Positions 6,601-10,575 of a stretch of DNA of 10,575 nucleotides are shown in pieces. The notes beneath the pieces were generated by a model. It worked only from the letters and a program-made list of their open reading frames with translations, had not been told where the DNA came from and made no database searches. Where the stretch lies: NCBI GenBank assembly GCA_903885865.1, contig CAISKH010000473.1, forward strand, positions 1 through 10,575, in the 5' to 3' direction. The first letter of the stretch is position 1; each line of letters begins with the position of its first letter. Source of the stretch: an uncultured Mucilaginibacter sp. Lineage in GTDB: Bacteria > Bacteroidota > Bacteroidia > Sphingobacteriales > Sphingobacteriaceae. The translations under genes and the position numbers were made by a program.

Positions 6601-8201
6601 CGGGCCATAAAGTTGATGACTGGATAGCAAGAACCCGCCACTCAACGCCGGGGGTTGGTTTAATATCGCCCCCGCCACACCATGATATTTATTCAATTGA
6701 AGACCTGGCGCAATTAATATTCGACCTTAAAAACGCTAACCGTGCTGCGCGCATTAATGTGAAGCTGGTATCAAAGGCCGGAGTGGGTACTATCGCTGCA
6801 GGCGTTGCCAAGGCTCATGCCGATGTAATTTTAATTGCCGGTTATGATGGCGGTACAGGTGCATCGCCAATAAGTTCGGTTAAACACGCCGGTTTACCCT
6901 GGGAACTTGGTCTTACCGAAGCCCACCAAACACTGGTACGAAACAAGCTGCGCAGCCGCGTGGTGTTACAAACAGATGGCCAGTTAAAAACAGGCCGTGA
7001 TTTGGCTATTGCAGCCCTTATGGGTGCAGAGGAGTGGGGCGTTGCAACCGCTGCGCTGGTAGCAGGTGGCTGTATCATGATGCGCAAGTGCCATTTAAAC
7101 ACCTGCCCTGTTGGTGTTGCCACGCAGGACCCTGAATTGAGAAAATTATTTTCGGGCAAACCAGAACACGTAGTTAACCTGTTCCGCTTTATGAGCGAGG
7201 AATTACGCGAGATCATGGCTGAATTAGGTTTCCGTACCATTAATGAAATGGTGGGCCGTGTTCAGTTCCTGAAGGTTAAAGATAACCTGCAAAACTGGAA
7301 AGCTAAAAATATTGACTTGTCAGGCATATTGCACCCGGTTAATAATCCGAAGGACCTTACACTGTATAACAGCGAGAAGCAGGATCATGGGATGGATGAT
7401 ATACTTGACTTGAAATTATGGGAGGATGCTAAAGCCGCACTTGCGGATAAGACACCCATATTTGGTGCATACGATGTAAAAAACACCGACCGTACAATAG
7501 GCACATTATTATCGAATGAGATATCGAAAATATATGGTTCTGCCGGGTTGCCTGATAATACCATTAACTACAAATTTAAAGGCTCGGCCGGACAAAGTTT
7601 TGGCGCTTTCGCTACCAAAGGTATTTCCTTTGAGCTGGAGGGCGAAGCTAATGATTATGTAGGTAAAGGCCTGTCAGGGGCGCAACTGGCTATCTATCCG
7701 TCGGCTGCTGCAACCTTTGTGCCCGAGGATAATATAATAATCGGTAACGTAGCTTTATATGGCGCTACCGCCGGTGAGGTATTTATCCGTGGGATGGCAG
7801 GCGAGCGTTTTGCCGTACGTAACTCGGGTGCTACAACAGTTGTAGAAGGTATAGGCGATCATGGCTGCGAATACATGACAGGTGGCCGCGCACTTATATT
7901 GGGTAAAACGGGCCGCAACTTTGCAGCGGGCATGAGCGGCGGTATTGCATGGGTTTACGATGCTGATAATACTTTTGCCGAAAATTGCAATGGCGAAATG
8001 GTTGATCTTGATCCTTTAACCGATAAAGATGCAGAGCATATCGTTACATTATTGCGCAAGCATGTAAGCCTTACAGGCAGCAAACTCGCTCAAAAAATGC
8101 TCAAAAACTGGGATGAGGTTTCTACAAAATTTTTTAAAGTTTATCCTAAAGAGTATAAAAAAGTTATTGAAAAATTAGCATATCAAACTATCAGTAAATA
8201 G
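3678..8201 (+). CDS. gltB: Glutamate synthase (NADPH) large subunit
   Basis: GltB is the cytoplasmic iron-sulfur flavoprotein that hydrolyses glutamine, channels ammonia and makes glutamate from 2-oxoglutarate. The 1507-residue length is typical. A 20-residue propeptide precedes catalytic C21 (HDSCGTGFI), which must be exposed by cleavage. The class II amidotransferase domain also shows HSRFSTNT (232-239), AHNGE (253-257) and DRNGLRP (371-377). The synthase domain has the FMN-site SNTGEGG (912-918), KPGEGGQLPGH (967-977) and the 3Fe-4S cysteines C1132, C1138 and C1143. The C-terminal GXGXG helix domain begins near 1260, with GSAGQSFGAF at 1302. The start is chosen because it gives a propeptide of sensible length directly before the catalytic Cys. 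The stop TAG is immediately followed by the ATG of gltD, implying coupled, stoichiometric translation of the two subunits. The residue after C21-G22 is Thr, where Val is what I expect in many homologues. Confidence 0.98.
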   Translation: MDQNDNPRQGLYRPEFEHDSCGTGFITNIDGHKSNQIIDDALTMLENMEHRGACGCDPDSGDGAGILIQLPHEFFMEECSNLEISLPEPGEYGVGMIFLPKDSPLKKACRTAIDNAIEKLGLHKLGYRKIAVNSSVIGETARSAEPDIEQLFIARPHHITNADDFERKLYVLRRYINKTVTETIPGARGDFYFSSLSCRTIIYKGQLTTYQLRQYYADLTDPRIASGLAVIHSRFSTNTFPSWKLAQPFRMIAHNGEINTLTGNLNWFYSGLKSYASSYFTQEEMEMLLPVIDNNQSDSACLDNIIEILLHTGRSLPHVMMMLIPEAWDGNEQMDPVKKAFYEFHATLMEPWDGPAAISFTDGKLVGALLDRNGLRPLRYTITSDGRVIAASETGVLAIDEKTVLRKGRLQPGKMLLIDTEKGVIITDEEIKQQVASRQPYGRWLENYKIRLEELAEPRLAFANLSADSVFRYQQVFGYSREDIDKIIKPMALEGKEPVGSMGTDVPLAILSDKPQHLSSYFKQFFAQVTNPPIDPIRERLVMSLASFIGNNGNLLDEDKMHCHCVTLKHPILKNHQLEKLRSIDTGMFHAKTLQTYFNADGLPGSLQKGIERVCRYAEDAVADGFEVLILTDRAIDSEHAPIPSLLAVSAVHHHLIKKGLRGAVGIVVEAGDIWEVHHFACLLAFGATAVNPYLAQATIENLKESGALDTSLDVKYLLKNYVKSVNDGLLKIFSKMGISTLQSYHGSQVFEILGLNKDVVNKYFCGAVTRIGGLGLDEIARESLCKHRIGFGAKSDSRLLPEGGIYQWKRRGEEHLFNPTTVHLLQHATRSNDYSVYKNYAKAINEQSEKHFTIRGLLDFAHHRESIHIDEVEPAESIMKRFATGAMSFGSISHEAHSTMAIAMNRIGGKSNTGEGGEDEMRYELMPNGDSMRSAIKQVASARFGVTSNYLTNADELQIKMAQGAKPGEGGQLPGHKVDDWIARTRHSTPGVGLISPPPHHDIYSIEDLAQLIFDLKNANRAARINVKLVSKAGVGTIAAGVAKAHADVILIAGYDGGTGASPISSVKHAGLPWELGLTEAHQTLVRNKLRSRVVLQTDGQLKTGRDLAIAALMGAEEWGVATAALVAGGCIMMRKCHLNTCPVGVATQDPELRKLFSGKPEHVVNLFRFMSEELREIMAELGFRTINEMVGRVQFLKVKDNLQNWKAKNIDLSGILHPVNNPKDLTLYNSEKQDHGMDDILDLKLWEDAKAALADKTPIFGAYDVKNTDRTIGTLLSNEISKIYGSAGLPDNTINYKFKGSAGQSFGAFATKGISFELEGEANDYVGKGLSGAQLAIYPSAAATFVPEDNIIIGNVALYGATAGEVFIRGMAGERFAVRNSGATTVVEGIGDHGCEYMTGGRALILGKTGRNFAAGMSGGIAWVYDADNTFAENCNGEMVDLDPLTDKDAEHIVTLLRKHVSLTGSKLAQKMLKNWDEVSTKFFKVYPKEYKKVIEKLAYQTISK

Positions 8202-9686
8202 ATGGGAAAAGTAACAGGATTTCAGGAATTTGACAGGAAACTGCCTAATAAATTATCGCCTGCTGAACGTGTAAAAAACTATAATGAATTTGAAAGTTTG
8301 TATAATGATGAAGAATTAAATCATCAATCTGCACGCTGTATGGATTGTGGCATACCGTTTTGCCATTCAGGATGCCCGCTGGGTAACATCATCCCTGAAT
8401 TTAATGACGCGGTATACAGAAAAGATTGGGAAGAAGCCTACCAGGTATTATCATCAACCAATAACTTTCCGGAGTTTACCGGCCGTATTTGCCCGGCCCC
8501 CTGCGAGTCGGCTTGTGTATTGGGGATAAACAAACCCCCGGTAGCCATTGAAGAGATAGAAAAGCATATTATTGAAATCGCCTATCAAAAAGACCTGGTT
8601 AAGCCGGTGGCGCCGTTAATTAAAACGGGTAAAAAAGTGGCTGTAGTAGGTTCGGGCCCTGCAGGGCTTGCTGCTGCTGCCCAATTAAGCAAAGCGGGCC
8701 ACCTGGTTACGCTGTATGAGCGGGACGATAAAATAGGAGGTTTATTACGCTACGGCATCCCTGATTTCAAAATGGAGAAATGGATAATTGACCGCCGTTT
8801 AGAGATCATGGAAAAAGACGGTGTTGTATTTAAAACCAATACCGAAGTAGGCAAGGATATTGCTGCTGATGAACTGGTGCGTACTAATGACGCAGTGGTT
8901 TTAACAGGCGGTTCTACCATTCCGCGCGATCTCTCTATCCCGGGAAGGGAACTGAAAGGCATCCATTTCGCTATGGATTTTCTGAAACAGCAAAATAAGC
9001 GCGTAAGCGATACAAAATTTGAGGGAGAAGATATTTTAGCTTCCGGTAAAGATGTAGTGATAATAGGCGGGGGCGATACCGGGTCGGATTGCGTGGGGAC
9101 GTCAAACCGCCAGGGTGCAAAATCTATTAAGCAGTTTGAAGTAATGTTTCAGCCGCCTGAACAACGGACAAAGCATATGCCCTGGCCAACTTATCCAATG
9201 ACGTTGAAAGTAACCAGTTCGCACGAAGAAGGTGTTGACCGTTACTGGGGCATTAACACCAAGGAGTTTTTGGGCGATGGAAAAGGCAATTTAAGAGCCT
9301 TAAGGGTTACTGATGTTAGCTGGGAACAGGATGTAATGGGCCGCCCTATAAAGTTTAACGAGGTTGAGGGATCTGAGCGCGAAATACCCTGCCAGCGTGT
9401 TTTCCTGGCAATGGGCTTTTTAAACCCGCAACATACCGGTATGCTGGAAAGCCTGCGTATACAACTTGATGAACGTAAAAACGTAAAAGCCAAAGAAGGT
9501 ATATATCGTACCAATGTCAGCAAAGTATTTGCGGCAGGCGATATGCGCCGCGGGCAATCGCTGGTTGTTTGGGCCATTTCCGAGGGCCGCGAATGCGCCC
9601 GCAAGGTGGATGAGTTTTTAATGGGGCACTCTGTTTTAGAAAGCAAGGATTCGGTTAATCAGTTCGACCAGGTTTTTGATTCGTAA
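8202..9686 (+). CDS. gltD: Glutamate synthase (NADPH) small subunit
   Basis: GltD takes electrons from NADPH through FAD and two 4Fe-4S clusters to the FMN and 3Fe-4S centre of GltB. The 494 residues carry the N-terminal cluster cysteines C46, C49, C54, C58 and C97, C101, C105, then the FAD-binding GSGPAG (150-155), the NADPH-binding GGGDTG (289-294), and the second FAD motif AAGDMRRG (444-451) followed by SLVVWAI. This order is that of the GOGAT beta-subunit family, which it matches along its full length. The four-cysteine spacings and the gltB partner separate it from PreT/PreA and other relatives. The ATG follows the gltB stop with no gap, so it depends on the upstream ribosome. The gltD stop codon is the first triplet of a C5/G5 dispersed repeat, and an intrinsic terminator follows about 40 bp later. 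Confidence 0.98.
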   Translation: MGKVTGFQEFDRKLPNKLSPAERVKNYNEFESLYNDEELNHQSARCMDCGIPFCHSGCPLGNIIPEFNDAVYRKDWEEAYQVLSSTNNFPEFTGRICPAPCESACVLGINKPPVAIEEIEKHIIEIAYQKDLVKPVAPLIKTGKKVAVVGSGPAGLAAAAQLSKAGHLVTLYERDDKIGGLLRYGIPDFKMEKWIIDRRLEIMEKDGVVFKTNTEVGKDIAADELVRTNDAVVLTGGSTIPRDLSIPGRELKGIHFAMDFLKQQNKRVSDTKFEGEDILASGKDVVIIGGGDTGSDCVGTSNRQGAKSIKQFEVMFQPPEQRTKHMPWPTYPMTLKVTSSHEEGVDRYWGINTKEFLGDGKGNLRALRVTDVSWEQDVMGRPIKFNEVEGSEREIPCQRVFLAMGFLNPQHTGMLESLRIQLDERKNVKAKEGIYRTNVSKVFAAGDMRRGQSLVVWAISEGRECARKVDEFLMGHSVLESKDSVNQFDQVFDS

Positions 9687-9712
9687 ACCCCCTAACCCCC
9701 TGAAGGGGGAAT
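9684..9712 (+). repeat. Third copy of the C5/G5 palindromic repeat, flush on the gltD stop
   Basis: The element reads TAAACCCCC then TAA then CCCCCTGAAGGGGGAAT. It has the same plan as the two copies in the hisG-hisD spacer and the same CCCCC-TGAA-GGGGG hairpin (9696-9709). As with hisG, its first TAA is the stop codon of the gene. No U run follows directly, so it is not itself a standard terminator, but it could protect the 3' end of the gltBD message. Confidence 0.85.
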
Positions 9713-9723
9713 AATTGTATTTT

Positions 9724-9759
9724 AATCCTCTCTCTGCTTTATGCGGGAGAGGATTTTTT
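9724..9759 (+). terminator. Intrinsic terminator of gltBD
   Basis: AATCCTCTC (9724-9732) pairs perfectly with GAGAGGATT (9747-9755), extended inward by a U-G and a C-G pair and a short GC/GC stem past one bulged base. Six T (9754-9759) overlap and follow the stem. The signal works for the plus strand only: on the other strand the hairpin is followed by AAAA rather than U. It lies 38 bp after the gltD stop and 18 bp before the end of the convergent gene. Confidence 0.8.
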
Positions 9760-9776
9760 GTTGCAATAACAAAAAT

Positions 9777-10436
9777 TCATTTCTCGGTCGGATTCTTCTT
9801 CCCAATCCCCAACTTCTCCACCAACTTAACCAATCGTTCCTCCCGCGTTTTTTCCTGTTTGGCGGTGAGTATCCACAATACATACTCTTTTTTATTGGAG
9901 TAGGAGAGTTGCTGGTAAAAACTCATAGCCTGCGGCGAGTGCTGCAACACTCCGGCAATTTCAAGCGGCAGTTTTATTTGTTTTTTATCCACGTCAATAT
10001 ACTCGCCGTATTCGTTTTGGCGGATGTTCTCCTTATTGCCATCCGATACTTTTGACTGTCCTTCTGGCCTGAAACGTAGGCCTGTCCACGTTTCATTTAT
10101 GGCAGCAGAAGCAACACATCTTAAACCATATTTGGTTACTTCATCCCAACTGCCCATCATCTCCAGGTCGCTCGGTATGCCCGAACTTTTTTTAGGATAG
10201 GTTATCCAGAATACGGCATCAGGCTTTAATACCGGGGCTATCACCTTTAATGAGGCAGCCAGTTCGGCGTTGTCTTTTACAAACAACTGTATGCCATCAA
10301 AACTTCCTGATGGCTTAAAGCTGACATTAACGCCTTCGGGCAACGGTTCAAGCGAAGCGAGGTAATTATCCGGCGCGTTAAAAAACAACCAATTTTTGCC
10401 TGGTTTTATTTGTAGTTTTTTGGCAAGTAAGTTCAT
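9777..10436 (-). CDS. DUF3052-like / YdeI-OmdA two-domain protein
   Basis: The 219-residue product appears to join two small domains. Residues 1 to about 125 resemble DUF3052: IKPGKNWLFFNAPDNYLA (10-27), IQLFVKDNAELAASL (49-63), the FWITYPKKSSGIPSDL stretch (76-91) and NETWTGLRF (114-122). Residues from about 150 resemble the YdeI/OmpD-associated (OmdA) domain: a run of LP (156-157), then SPQAMSFYQQLSYSNKKEYVLWI (167-189), and a basic helix with REERL. The OmdA family has been linked by name to bacteriocin protection in enterobacteria; its biochemical role is unknown, as is that of DUF3052. No signal peptide or membrane segment is visible, so it is probably cytoplasmic. The ATG is fixed by an in-frame TGA three codons upstream. 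It points toward gltD and has no terminator of its own that I can see. The first two codons (ATG AAC) match a unit of the adjoining heptamer array. Confidence 0.8.
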   Translation of the reverse strand: MNLLAKKLQIKPGKNWLFFNAPDNYLASLEPLPEGVNVSFKPSGSFDGIQLFVKDNAELAASLKVIAPVLKPDAVFWITYPKKSSGIPSDLEMMGSWDEVTKYGLRCVASAAINETWTGLRFRPEGQSKVSDGNKENIRQNEYGEYIDVDKKQIKLPLEIAGVLQHSPQAMSFYQQLSYSNKKEYVLWILTAKQEKTREERLVKLVEKLGIGKKNPTEK

Positions 10437-10440
10437 TTTA

Positions 10441-10552
10441 GTTCACAGTTCACAGTTCATAGTTGATTGTTCATAGTTCATAGCCAATTTTAGAACAGTT
10501 CAAATACCATGAACCACGATCTATCATCTATGAACCAATAGCCAATTTAGAA
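10441..10552. repeat. Heptamer array (GTTCAYA)6 with degraded inverted units
   Basis: Six head-to-tail heptamers fill 10441-10482: GTTCACA twice, GTTCATA, GTTGATT, then GTTCATA twice. Downstream, reverse-complement units (TGAAC in 10510-10514 and 10531-10535, plus diverged CTATCAT units) allow a loose fold-back. TAGCCAATTT occurs as a direct repeat at 10481-10490 and 10539-10548, each followed by AGAA within a base or two, so the inverted half is framed by direct repeats. The array starts 4 bp upstream of the ATG of the DUF3052/OmdA-like gene, and GTTCAT at 10431-10436 inside that gene may be another unit. No reading frame or clear promoter is seen from 10437 to the right edge. Confidence 0.8.
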
Positions 10553-10575
10553 AAGAAATCCCACAAAACAATACC

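Noticed and set aside
9741..10055. Plus-strand open frame of 104 codons after gltD
   Set aside because: It begins inside the gltBD terminator and runs antisense through the DUF3052/OmdA-like gene, whose protein is clearly family-like.
10441..10552. Possible CRISPR array
   Set aside because: Units are 7 bp with no spacers between them and there are no cas genes in view. It is a simple iterated repeat.

Overview
The window is ordinary chromosomal DNA of a Bacteroidota bacterium, most likely of the Sphingobacteriaceae (Mucilaginibacter/Pedobacter type). The grounds are the protein sequences, near-absent Shine-Dalgarno sites, promoter candidates of the Bacteroidota TTTG / TAnnTTTG kind, and short iterated or G-rich dispersed repeats in nearly every gap. 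No phage, transposase, CRISPR array or stable RNA gene was found.

Left part, minus strand (1-3301): the head of a histidine operon. A promoter (1148-1177) leads into a short transcribed leader that encodes a 20-residue, histidine-rich peptide (1054-1116). Next comes hisG with a GTG start (134-985), then the first 14 codons of what is probably hisD (1-43). hisG and hisD are separated by two inverted copies of a C5/G5 repeat. Behind the his promoter lie a polytopic membrane protein resembling GT-C glycosyltransferases (1222-2724) and a HAD phosphatase of the GmhB type (2810-3301), separated by an octamer array that forms a 19-bp perfect inverted repeat.

Middle part, plus strand (3302-9760): a 376-bp AT-rich divergent spacer with a candidate gltBD promoter and a hairpin that touches the gltB start codon. 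It is followed by gltB (3678-8201) and gltD (8202-9686), the two subunits of NADPH glutamate synthase, with no base between them. The unit ends with a third copy of the C5/G5 repeat flush on the gltD stop codon and a conventional intrinsic terminator.

Right part (9777-10575): a convergent minus-strand gene joins a DUF3052-like domain to a YdeI/OmdA-like domain. Directly upstream of it is an array of six heptamers with degraded inverted copies.

Metabolically, gltBD supplies glutamate, the main amino donor (including for the HisC step), and hisG commits PRPP and ATP to histidine. The most informative item that gene callers would miss is the histidine leader peptide and its probable attenuator. 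The second is the way the dispersed repeats sit flush against start and stop codons.
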